From the NCBI GenBank assembly GCA_035358815.1, contig DAOPQC010000001.1, positions 642,507 through 706,506 of the forward strand: DNA of 64,000 bases, written 5' to 3'. The notes under the pieces are model-generated. The model was not told the DNA's origin, searched no databases, and was given only the letters and a program-made list of their open reading frames with translations. This DNA comes from Thermoanaerobaculales bacterium. Lineage in GTDB: Bacteria > Acidobacteriota > Thermoanaerobaculia > Thermoanaerobaculales > Sulfomarinibacteraceae. Below, in pieces: positions 41,886 to 49,310 of this stretch (positions are counted from its first letter, which is position 1; the number at the start of each line of letters is the position of its first letter). Position numbers and translations under genes: made by a program.

Positions 41886-41920
41886 GGCCCGCCACCGATC
41901 TCGGTGGCGGGCCTTCTCCT
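41886..41920 (+). terminator. Rho-independent terminator after the 41.2-41.8 kb gene
   Basis: Perfect 13-base-pair stem GGCCCGCCACCGA (41886-41898) and TCGGTGGCGGGCC (41901-41913) with a 2-base loop, followed by TTCTCCTT. About 100 bases after the stop of the preceding gene and 100 bases before the next gene on the same strand. Confidence 0.8.
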
Positions 41921-42022
41921 TGTCGGGTTCTCCTGGAACACCGGGTCAGCAACGAGGCCGCTGCGAGCGGCATCTGCTATTGTTCGATTCAGCTCGCCCC
42001 GAGGGGCTCTGGGGAGGATCAC

Positions 42023-42874
42023 ATGATGCGTCTCGTCCGTGTGCTGGAACTGATGTTCATGGTTGCGCTGTGCCTGCCGCCGGCAGTGGGAGCAGCCGAG
42101 ACATCCGGGAGCCTCACGGTCGGGGGCGACACGGTGAAGCCGACCGCCGCGGTCGCGATGTGGGCCGAGAGCACGGCGATGTGGAACAAGGGCGCGAAGA
42201 TCCTCCAGATCTACATGGCGCCGTCGCCGATCAGCACCGAGGGGCTGGACCAGGCGCTCGACCAGGACGAATCCCTCCGGGACGGGTTCCCCGGTGACTT
42301 CGTCGTCCTCACCCTCGACGACCAGGGTGCGTTCTCGATGATCTACGCCTACATCGACGAGGGCTCGCAGAACTACGGCTTCAACGAAGGCGTCGTCACT
42401 CTCGACAAGCTGGGGCCCGACGTCGTCAGCGGCCGGGTCGACAGCGAGGGCAAGAAGTCGCTCGGCGACACGCCGATCAGCTTCGACCTGCGCTTTGAGG
42501 CCGCGATCCTGCCTCCGCCGCCGAAGGGCACCGACCTCGGCACGAGCGGCGGCGCGCCGGGCGCCGCCTACCTGGCCTACGTCACGGCCCTCCGCGAGGG
42601 CGACGCCGCAATGCTGCTCAAGCACGCCGCCAAGGCCCACGCCGATGAGATCGCGGCCACGCCCGAGGAGTACCGGCAGTACACCCTGGACAGTGCCAAG
42701 GAGAGTGCGCCCCTGGAGATGGCGGTCACCGGCGGCCAGCTGTTCGGCGGCTACGCCATCCTGACGGTCGCCGGCAAGGACTGGGCTGGCGACAAGGTCG
42801 AGGGCAAGGTCAAGATGGTCCTCGACGGCGAGATCTGGCGCTTCGCCGAAGAGGACCTCGAAACCGTCTGGTAG
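42023..42874 (+). CDS. Secreted protein of unknown function
   Basis: 283 residues with an export signal (MMRLVRVLELMFMVALCLPP..., cleaved near VGAAE, about residue 26). The N-terminal half (30-160) is beta-rich (SLTVGGDTVKPTAAVAMWAE, FVVLTLDDQGAFSMIYAYID, RVDSEGKKSLGDTPISFDLR), then a Pro/Gly linker (PPPPKGTDLGTSGGAPG) and a C-terminal domain (180-283) with helices and strands (YLAYVTALREGDAAMLLKHA, GQLFGGYAILTVAGKDWAGD, VKMVLDGEIWRFAEEDLETV). The last part resembles SnoaL/NTF2-like lipoprotein folds, but the family is uncertain. GGAGG precedes the ATG by six bases. It is followed immediately by the 25-base repeat array. Confidence 0.65.
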   Translation: MMRLVRVLELMFMVALCLPPAVGAAETSGSLTVGGDTVKPTAAVAMWAESTAMWNKGAKILQIYMAPSPISTEGLDQALDQDESLRDGFPGDFVVLTLDDQGAFSMIYAYIDEGSQNYGFNEGVVTLDKLGPDVVSGRVDSEGKKSLGDTPISFDLRFEAAILPPPPKGTDLGTSGGAPGAAYLAYVTALREGDAAMLLKHAAKAHADEIAATPEEYRQYTLDSAKESAPLEMAVTGGQLFGGYAILTVAGKDWAGDKVEGKVKMVLDGEIWRFAEEDLETVW

Positions 42875-42878
42875 GGTC

Positions 42879-42978
42879 TTGTAGCGCAGCCATCCTGGCT
42901 GCTTTGTAGCGCAGCCTTCCAGGCTGCCTTGTAGCGCAGCCTTCCAGGCTGCTTTGTAGCGCAGCCTTCCAGGCTGCT
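42879..42978. repeat. Tandem array of four 25-base palindromic units
   Basis: Four copies with a 25-base period starting at 42879, 42904, 42929 and 42954, consensus TTGTAGCGCAGCCTTCCAGG followed by CTGCT/C. Each contains the stem GCAGCC-TTCCA-GGCTGC; copy 1 has a compensated change (CATCCTGG instead of CTTCCAGG). After the fourth copy a related decayed form (GCGTGGGCTTCCAGCCCGC, then CTCCAGCCCGC) runs to about 43016. It lies between two convergent genes, four bases after the stop of the first. Confidence 0.9.
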
Positions 42979-43020
42979 TAGCGTGGGCTTCCAGCCCGCG
43001 ACCTCCAGCCCGCGGCCGCG

Positions 43021-43974
43021 TCAGGGACCGAGGGTCCAGGTGATGCCGGCGCTCCACACCGTGTGCTCGTCCTGCTCGCCGTTGAGGCTTTCCGCCACCG
43101 GGATCTGAGCGGACGCGCGGCCAACCAGCGCCGCCGACAGCCTGAGCAGCACCCTCGGGGTGACGTAGAGCATCTGGCCGCCGGTGTCCGGGTCGTGAGC
43201 GCCCGAGCCGTCGATGCGGTCCATGCCGGCGTCGCGGAAGTCGGCCTCGATCACACCGTCCACCACGCGGCCGAGCGAGCGCTCGAAACCGGCGGTGACC
43301 AGCGTGATGTCGCCGTAGCGGTAGCCGTGGGAGTTGGCGCCGGTGCCACGGTGCTGGGCCGAGGCGAAGAGCGTCGACCGCGGGTCGAGCACGTAGACGC
43401 CGGCCGCGCCCGCGATCCAGTCCGTGGAGCCGGTCCCCGGCTGCGCGTGCTCGTCGATCCGCTCGCCGCCCTGCGTGACGTCGTTGCGGCCCCAGTCGGT
43501 CTTGACCCCGGCCTGCAGGCCGAACCACCCGCGGCTGCCGACCGCGGAGGTGATCGGCGCGGACCAGAGCCGCAGGTTGACGTACACCTCGGGATCGGAG
43601 AGCCCGGACGCCGACACCTGCTCGGCGCTGCCGTGCTTGAGCTCGTCGTGCCCGGCCTCCGTGAGCTCCCGCGAGCTCCAGGGGACGCGCGCGAGCAGTG
43701 TCAGCCGGCTGCTCACCGCGTACGACGCGGTCAGTGTGAAGCGGTCCTCGACCAGGCTCTCCTGGTCATCTTCCGGGCCCTGCTCCTTCTCGAAGCGGTC
43801 CCAGTCGAGCGCGAGGTTGAAGCGGCCGGGATTGAAGAGGTCAAGGCCGAGGGCGGCGAACGCCGGGTCACCGCAGCGGCAGATCGAGCAGGCCTCGGCC
43901 GCCTTTGGGCCGGCGAGCCCGAGCGCGACGGCAAGGCACCCCGCCGCGATGGACATCGTGAATGATGGACGCAT
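43021..43974 (-). CDS. Outer-membrane-barrel-like exported protein
   Basis: 317 residues with a signal peptide (MRPSFTMSIAAGCLAVALGL..., cleaved near AEAC). The mature protein begins CSICRCGDPAFAALGLDLFN, a conserved cysteine cluster, and continues as alternating beta strands (RFNLALDWDRF, RFTLTASYAVSSRLTLLARV, VYVNLRLWSAP, GWFGLQAGVKTDWG, ILFA-type STLFASAQHRG, VTAGFERSLGRV, HTVWSAGITWTLGP). This is the profile of a 12-16 strand transporter/porin-like barrel, similar to proteins found beside metal transport genes. The N-terminal C-x2-C-x-C could bind metal. It is divergent from the ArsR/permease module, separated by about 150 bases, so control by the ArsR operator is possible. Confidence 0.65.
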   Translation of the reverse strand: MRPSFTMSIAAGCLAVALGLAGPKAAEACSICRCGDPAFAALGLDLFNPGRFNLALDWDRFEKEQGPEDDQESLVEDRFTLTASYAVSSRLTLLARVPWSSRELTEAGHDELKHGSAEQVSASGLSDPEVYVNLRLWSAPITSAVGSRGWFGLQAGVKTDWGRNDVTQGGERIDEHAQPGTGSTDWIAGAAGVYVLDPRSTLFASAQHRGTGANSHGYRYGDITLVTAGFERSLGRVVDGVIEADFRDAGMDRIDGSGAHDPDTGGQMLYVTPRVLLRLSAALVGRASAQIPVAESLNGEQDEHTVWSAGITWTLGP

Positions 43975-44088
43975 GTTGGACGCTCCCGGCCCAGGAATGC
44001 CCGATGGCCGGCAGAAATTCCGGGTTGGCGTTCGGCTTCCGACATCGAGGCTCGACTTGGTTCTCCGGCAGATTGGCCAGCCGGGGGG

Positions 44089-44128
44089 TTGACAAGGGCT
44101 TCTCGACAGATTATCGTATTTATACGAT
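44089..44128 (+). promoter_or_regulatory. Promoter and ArsR operator of the arsR-permease module
   Basis: TTGACA (44089-44094), 17-base spacer, TATCGT (44112-44117). The dyad ATCGTA-TTTA-TACGAT (44113-44128) overlaps the -10 box and runs to the ATG at 44127. The same dyad recurs at 44510-44529. Expected start of transcription is near 44124, so the ArsR transcript would be leaderless or nearly so. Confidence 0.8.
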
Positions 44129-44480
44129 GAAACGAACTCGAGCAACAGCCGAGCAGAAGTCAGGGCGCGGAAGCTGGCCGGAGCCCTGCTGTACGCTCGA
44201 CATCGATGGCCGCGACCAGGAGCGCCTGGTGGCGATGTTCAAGGCCCTCGCCAACCCGATCCGGTTCCAGATTCTCAAGTTCCTCCTGACCCACCCGGGC
44301 TGCATCACCGGCGACATCGTCGACGCCCTGCCGATCGCGCAGGCGACGGTGTCCCAGCACCTCAAGGTGATGCGCGAGGCGGGCTGGATCGTCGGCGCCA
44401 CCGAAGGACCTGCGATCTGCTACGAACTGAACCGCGAGGCTGTCGGCTGGTTCCGGGACAAGGTCGGGGAGATCTTCTGA
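44127..44480 (+). CDS. ArsR-family metalloregulatory repressor
   Basis: 117-residue winged-helix repressor: LVAMFKALANPIRFQILKFL (helices 1-2), GDIVDALPIAQATVSQHLKV (helix-turn-helix), MREAGWIVGATEGPAICYEL (wing) and a C-terminal helix WFRDKVGEIF. A Cys pair (PCCTLD, residues 20-22) upstream of the fold is a candidate metal or arsenite site; no ELCVCD motif of classical ArsR is present, so the inducer may differ. ATG 44127 follows the -10 box by only 10 bases and has no ribosome site. The gene precedes a permease with the same operator, indicating that it represses itself and the permease until a metal(loid) or thiol-reactive compound is bound. Confidence 0.9.
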   Translation: MKRTRATAEQKSGRGSWPEPCCTLDIDGRDQERLVAMFKALANPIRFQILKFLLTHPGCITGDIVDALPIAQATVSQHLKVMREAGWIVGATEGPAICYELNREAVGWFRDKVGEIF

Positions 44481-44509
44481 GATAGTCCGTGCTCTTTTTT
44501 TGTCGAATA

Positions 44510-44529
44510 TTATCGTAGTTATACGATAA
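44510..44529 (+). promoter_or_regulatory. Second ArsR operator, before the permease gene
   Basis: Perfect dyad TTATCGTA-GTTA-TACGATAA with 8-base arms, identical in core and spacing to the operator at 44113-44128. AGGAGG follows at 44531-44536 and the permease starts at 44542. A run of seven T's (44494-44500) precedes it. Confidence 0.8.
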
Positions 44530-44541
44530 AAGGAGGACTCC

Positions 44542-45672
44542 GTGCTTGACACCGTCGCTGCCATCGTCAACCAGGTCGCCCGCGGACTGCTGCACATCTG
44601 GCCGTACCTCCTGCTCACCATCCCGCTGGCGGTGGCGGTCCAAATGGCCGGGGCCGCACGGTACATCCGGGCGGCGTTTGCAGCACGCCCGGTGCGGGCC
44701 ATTGTCGTCGCGACCCTGGTGGGCGCCTTCAGCCCGTTCTGCTCGTGCGGGGTCATCCCGGTCATCGCCTCGCTGCTGCTGGGCGGAGTACCGCTCGCGC
44801 CCGTCATGTCGTTCTGGGTCGCCTCGCCGTCGATGGACCCCGAGATCTTCCTCTTGAGCGTCGCCACCCTCGGCTGGGAGCTCGCCCTGTGGCGGCTGCT
44901 GGCAACCCTGGCGGTGAGCCTCGCGGCCGGCTTCATCACCCATGCGGCCGTAGCCAGCGGGTGGATCGCCGGCCCGGTCCTGCGATCGCCGCGGACGAAG
45001 GTCCACCGCCCGCTGATGGCGCAGGCCCGAGAGGCGGCGGCGCGCGCGGCAGGTCTCGTTGCCGCGCAGCCCTCTCTGGCGACCGAGCCGTGCTGCTCCA
45101 CGTCTGCTCAACCGGCGTCCCTGGTCGCCCGCGGCGCTCTGCCGCTGACCGTGGTCGGCGCGGGAGGCGGGTTCATGCTGTCGGGTTCGAGCGCGGGAGG
45201 TTGCGTGTGCAGCGGATCGACAGCGTCAAAAAGGGATGACGAACAGGATTCAGGCGGCTCGATCCTGCGCCGGTTGGCCAGGGAGGCGCTGGGCGCCAGC
45301 GCCATGGTCGCCAAGTTCATGACCATCGCGCTCGTGCTCGAGGCGCTGTTCGAGCTCTACGTTCCTGATGGGTGGGTGATGGCCCTGGTCGGCGCCGACA
45401 GCCGCCTCGCCATCCTGATCGCCGCTCTCGTCGGCGTGCCGCTCTACACCAGCAACTTGGCGGCGCTGCCGATGGTCAGCGCGCTGCTCGCCCAGGGGAT
45501 GGACCCGAGCGCGGCCCTGGCCTTCCTGATCGCGGGTCCGATGACGACCATTCCGGCGATGGCCGCCGTGTGGGGCCTGGTCGAGCGCCGGGTCTTCGTG
45601 CTCTACGTCGGCTTCGCCCTCGTGGGTGCGGTGGTCGTGGGGGTGGCGCACCTTCTCGCCACCGCCCTGTAA
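44542..45672 (+). CDS. ArsP/SO_0444-type metal(loid) efflux permease (DUF318 family)
   Basis: 376-residue permease of PF03773: about eight transmembrane helices with the conserved motif AFSPFCSCGVIPVIASLLLG (paired cysteines in FCSCG), then SFWVASPSMDPEIFLLS, and in the second half VGVPLYTSNLAALPMVSALL and AGPMTTIPAMAAVWG. The central loop (about 195-230) carries a Cys-rich stretch (EPCCSTS, GGCVCSGS). ArsP exports trivalent organoarsenicals; SO_0444-type members export copper/zinc. Local ArsR control and the Cys pairs support efflux of a soft metal(loid). The GTG at 44542 lies six bases after AGGAGG. The operator immediately upstream and the 62-base gap to arsR suggest both a shared and a separate transcript. 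Confidence 0.87.
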   Translation: MLDTVAAIVNQVARGLLHIWPYLLLTIPLAVAVQMAGAARYIRAAFAARPVRAIVVATLVGAFSPFCSCGVIPVIASLLLGGVPLAPVMSFWVASPSMDPEIFLLSVATLGWELALWRLLATLAVSLAAGFITHAAVASGWIAGPVLRSPRTKVHRPLMAQAREAAARAAGLVAAQPSLATEPCCSTSAQPASLVARGALPLTVVGAGGGFMLSGSSAGGCVCSGSTASKRDDEQDSGGSILRRLAREALGASAMVAKFMTIALVLEALFELYVPDGWVMALVGADSRLAILIAALVGVPLYTSNLAALPMVSALLAQGMDPSAALAFLIAGPMTTIPAMAAVWGLVERRVFVLYVGFALVGAVVVGVAHLLATAL

Positions 45673-45752
45673 GGTTCGACAGGCCCCGGCCGCCCAGCGC
45701 CCCTCCAACGGTCGACCGCCGAGAAACGACGATGAGCTCGGGGCGTCGAGGG

Positions 45753-47201
45753 CTACGGCACGGTGAGGGACCAGGCCGAGGTGTCGCCGGACTCGAAGCC
45801 GTCGGTGAACGGCATGCAGACCGGCGTCGAGGGCTCGGGGCGGTAGGCCCGCACGTCGGTGCCGACACCGCACGCCACCAGCGCGCCGCCGTGGCCGATC
45901 GCCGGCCCGCCGATGTTGATGTTGGTCACCGGCGTTTCCCACAGCAGGTCGAGGTCGGCGTCGAAGACCCGCAGCCGGCCGTCGTCGAAGCTGCCGTTAC
46001 CCAGGTAGAAGGTGCCGTTGCCGTCGGTCGCCATCCTGGTGCCGTAGGTGCACTCGGGGAAGAGACCGGCGCTGTCGACCGTGGCGCCGGTCACCGGGTC
46101 GAGGCGGACCAGCTCGTAGCCGGGCGCGAGCATGAAGGGCGAGCCGTCGGCCGTGACCGCAAGCTCGGTGAAGGCGGTCCAGGCCGCCGGCACGTGCCAG
46201 CGCTCGACCAGGGCGGTGCCGGTGTCCTCGAAGGCGTAGAAGTAGTCGGTGGCGGGGTTTTCCTGGGTGCGCGACAGGTAGACCGTGCCGTCCGGCCCGA
46301 CGAACGGCGTGTTCTGGAGGGTGAAGCCGGGCATCACCGGGCTCTGATACTGGACCGCACCGGTAGCGAGGTCGTGGCGGACGATGACGTGCCCGCCGCC
46401 GGTGGCGTCGGCCACGTAGACGGCGTCGCCGGAGGTGGCCGGGCCGCAGCTCGAGGAGACCGAGCAGACCCTGGGTACGCTCCAGACGGTGGAGCCGTCC
46501 CCGGCGTCGATCCGCATCAGGCTGCCGAAGTTGCCGACCAGCAGGTCGCCGTCCGGCGCGAGGACCACGCCGTCGTAGGCGCCGGAGTCCACCTCGCCGG
46601 ACGAGGCCCACTCCACCGAGCCGTCCTCCTGGTCGAGTGCGTACATCTTGGCCGACACCGACGCGCCGTTGCCGGCCCGCGAGGCGAACACCAGGCCGCT
46701 GTGGGCGGCTGCGATCCAGGTCGTCCAGTCGCCGGGCTCGTAGGGGAGGTGGATCGCCCACAGCTCGGCGCCGGTGGCGAGGTCCATGGCCACCACCGGA
46801 GAGTCCTCAGGCGGCGAGGACGGCCAATCGGCCTGGCGGACCATGAACACGCGATCGCCGTCGGTGATGGGCTGCCAGGCGATCAGCGACGGCCGGCCGC
46901 CGGACCACAGCAGGTCGGCGGTGGTCGGCCCGAGCTCGTCCGAGCGGCCGTCGCGGGCCGGGGTGCCGCCGGAGTTCTGCCAGGAGCCGAGGCAGCTCGA
47001 CCCGACGTCACGCAGCGTCACCGGAGGCGCGCTGCCGAGAAGCTCGCGGGGCGCGGCGCCAGGGCTGCCGATCCGCACCACGGTGTTTCCCGGCGGCACG
47101 ACCGGCGGCGCTCCATCGGTGACGTCGGGCGGGGATGCGGCGAGTGTCGTCGGTGTTGTCAGGAGCAGGGAGCAGAGCAGCAGAGTGGCGGCGTGGCTCA
47201 T
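45753..47201 (-). CDS. Secreted PQQ-type beta-propeller with FESGD-type C-terminal tail
   Basis: 482 residues with a signal peptide (MSHAATLLLCSLLLTTPTTL-AAS). The mature protein is built of PQQ-like (outer-membrane-protein-assembly-like) blades: VVAMDLATGAELWAIHLPYE, KMYALDQEDGSVEWASSGEV, LMRIDAGDGSTVWSVPRVCS, VIVRHDLATGAVQYQSPVMP, LVRLDPVTGATVDSAG and LRVFDADLDLLWETPVTNIN. The strings A-x-D-x-x-T-G-x-x-x-W are typical blade ends; no Trp-docking enzyme residues are visible, so it is probably a binding or scaffold protein. It ends MPFTDGFESGDTSAWSLTVP and stop. ATG 47201 has GGGAGGAC just upstream. It is convergent with the permease gene. Confidence 0.85.
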   Translation of the reverse strand: MSHAATLLLCSLLLTTPTTLAASPPDVTDGAPPVVPPGNTVVRIGSPGAAPRELLGSAPPVTLRDVGSSCLGSWQNSGGTPARDGRSDELGPTTADLLWSGGRPSLIAWQPITDGDRVFMVRQADWPSSPPEDSPVVAMDLATGAELWAIHLPYEPGDWTTWIAAAHSGLVFASRAGNGASVSAKMYALDQEDGSVEWASSGEVDSGAYDGVVLAPDGDLLVGNFGSLMRIDAGDGSTVWSVPRVCSVSSSCGPATSGDAVYVADATGGGHVIVRHDLATGAVQYQSPVMPGFTLQNTPFVGPDGTVYLSRTQENPATDYFYAFEDTGTALVERWHVPAAWTAFTELAVTADGSPFMLAPGYELVRLDPVTGATVDSAGLFPECTYGTRMATDGNGTFYLGNGSFDDGRLRVFDADLDLLWETPVTNINIGGPAIGHGGALVACGVGTDVRAYRPEPSTPVCMPFTDGFESGDTSAWSLTVP

Positions 47202-47458
47202 GAGTCCTCCCTCGGAGCCCGGATCGGCGACGGAAGAATGTGCCTCAAAGATGGTACGGAACGCGGCCGGGCTTGCCAAGCCTGTGACCGGGCGTTGCGC
47301 CGAACCGTGAGGGTGCCCACGCCTCCGGTCCTGCCGAGGTCGCCGCCGCGGGAAATACAAGATGACACCGAGTCTCTTATCCATGGGTGAATTGAGCACC
47401 TCTCGTGAGGCGAGACCGGCGATCGCGAGCGAGAGATCGTGGGCGCAGGAGTGAGGCG

Positions 47459-49183
47459 ATGACGATCCCGGCCGTCGGTGAGAAGGTCCGGCAGTTTGTC
47501 GTGCTGGAGAACGCCGGTGAAGGCGGCATGGGTGTCGTGCTCAAAGCCCGCGACACGCGTCTCGACCGCGACGTCGCCCTCAAGTTCCTGCCGGAGCTTG
47601 GACCCGCGGGCTCTGCGGAGGCTGCGCGACTGAAGGCCGAGGCGCGTTCGCTCGCCGCTTTCAACCACCCCAACATCGTGACCATCTACGACGTCGACGA
47701 GCAGAATGGATCGCCGTTCCTGGTCCTGGAGTGGGTTCAGGGAACCGACCTGGGTCGCGCGGCTTTCGTGAGGCCCTGCGCCGAAGGGGAGCTCCTGCGG
47801 ATCGCGGTGCCGGTGGCCGAGGCGCTGGCGGCCGCCCACGCTCGCAACATCGTGCACCGCGACCTCAAACCAGGGAACGTCCTGCTCGGGGCCGATGGCG
47901 GCGTAAAGCTGGCGGACTTCGGCCTCGCCAGGCTCCGGGACGCCCAGGTGCGGCTCACGAAGTCCGCGACGGTGCTGGGAACGCCCGCCTACATGTCGCC
48001 CGAGCAGGCCACGGGCGGCCACGTCGGACCGGCGTCGGACGTCTTCTCGTTCGGCGTCCTCGCCTACGAGCTGCTCTCCGGCACGGCGCCATTCGAGGTT
48101 GACAGCCTGCCCGCCGTCCTCTACTCGGTCGTGCACACGCCCCACGTGCCGCTGGTGATGCGTCGCCCGGATGTCTCGCCGGACCTGGCCGCTGTGATCG
48201 AGCGCTGCCTCAAGAAACGTCCCGAGGATCGCTACTCCGGAGGTGCGGAGCTCCTCCAGGATCTTCAGGCCGCCGTGCGCCGCCGGAGCTCGAATGAGAC
48301 CAGCGACCTCCCCGCAGTCGTCGGATGGCGCGACGGTGCTCCGTCGGCAGGCCCGGAGATCCGCTACTGCCGGACCGCGGACGGAGCATCCATCGCCTAC
48401 TCAGTGCACGGTTCGGGCCCGGTCCTCGTGCGCGTGCTCGGCTGGTTCACCCACCTCGAGATGGAGTGGGAGTGGCCCGCCTTGCGCCTCATCTGGCAGC
48501 GCCTCGGCAGGACGCACACGGTCGTGCGCTACGACGGCCGGGGCATCGGTCTGTCGAGCTCCTGGAGTGGGGACTTCACGGAGGAGACGCGGCAGCTCGA
48601 CCTCGACGCGGTCCTCGACGCCATTGGCTCCGACAAGGTCGTACTCTACGGCATCTCGGAAGGGGGCTGGACCGCAGCTCATTACGCCTCTGCCCTCCCG
48701 GAGCGGGTGAGCCACCTCGTCACCTACGGCTCCTACTCCCGTGGCGCGCCGTTGCGGCCCGGCTACGACAAGGACGAGGACGAGGCACTGCTGATCCTCA
48801 TGCGGAAGGGTTGGGGCGAGGACACCCCGAAGTACCGACAGATCTTCAGCACTGCCTACTTCGGCGACGACGCCGACCCCGGGCTGATCGCTCACTTCAA
48901 CCGCCTGCAACGGGCAGCCACCGATGGCGACACGGCGGCCCGCTACCAGCAATCGCTGCACCTGCGCGGCGACGCGCACGACGTGTTGGCCCAGATTCGA
49001 ACGCCGACCCTGGTCATTCACTGCCGCGACGACAGGATCATCCCCTTCGAGGAAGGCCGTCTCATCGCCTCGGTCATCCCCGAGGCCCAGCTCCTCCCGC
49101 TGCCTACCGGGACGCACTACTTCCCAGTGGACGACGACATCACCCACCGGATCGCGGAGGCGATCGACCGGTTCACGAGCTAG
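47459..49183 (+). CDS. Ser/Thr protein kinase fused to an alpha/beta hydrolase
   Basis: 574-residue fusion without transmembrane helix. Residues 10-275 form a Hanks-type kinase: Gly loop NAGEGGMGVV, VALKFL (K42), HRDLKPGN (D135), LADFGLAR (D153), GTPAYMSPEQ, DVFSFGVLAYELLSG, all key residues present. A Ser/Glu-rich linker (275-300) leads to an alpha/beta hydrolase (300-574): oxyanion part HGSGPVLVRVLGWFTHLEME, nucleophile YGISEGGWTAAHYA (S400), acid HCRDDRI (D525) and histidine TGTHYFP (H553). The triad order Ser-Asp-His is canonical. Such kinases sense and phosphorylate; the hydrolase may be regulated by or regulate the kinase, or be a hydrolase-like sensor such as in RsbQ-type proteins. ATG 47459 is supported by an AGGAG site. 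The first 18 residues of the longer frame are not used. Confidence 0.88.
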   Translation: MTIPAVGEKVRQFVVLENAGEGGMGVVLKARDTRLDRDVALKFLPELGPAGSAEAARLKAEARSLAAFNHPNIVTIYDVDEQNGSPFLVLEWVQGTDLGRAAFVRPCAEGELLRIAVPVAEALAAAHARNIVHRDLKPGNVLLGADGGVKLADFGLARLRDAQVRLTKSATVLGTPAYMSPEQATGGHVGPASDVFSFGVLAYELLSGTAPFEVDSLPAVLYSVVHTPHVPLVMRRPDVSPDLAAVIERCLKKRPEDRYSGGAELLQDLQAAVRRRSSNETSDLPAVVGWRDGAPSAGPEIRYCRTADGASIAYSVHGSGPVLVRVLGWFTHLEMEWEWPALRLIWQRLGRTHTVVRYDGRGIGLSSSWSGDFTEETRQLDLDAVLDAIGSDKVVLYGISEGGWTAAHYASALPERVSHLVTYGSYSRGAPLRPGYDKDEDEALLILMRKGWGEDTPKYRQIFSTAYFGDDADPGLIAHFNRLQRAATDGDTAARYQQSLHLRGDAHDVLAQIRTPTLVIHCRDDRIIPFEEGRLIASVIPEAQLLPLPTGTHYFPVDDDITHRIAEAIDRFTS

Positions 49184-49310
49184 GCAGCCGCGCGACCACG
49201 AGGGATGTCTTCCGCGTTCGGGCACCGGAAGCGGGCGGGGAAGCGGAAGCGGGAGTAGGTCAAGCACCGCGCCTGTGTCTGTGCGGGTCTCGGTGGCGCG
49301 GCCGTTCCGC

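Noticed and set aside
42879..42978. CRISPR array
   Set aside because: Units are directly tandem with a 25-base period and no variable spacers; no cas genes are near.
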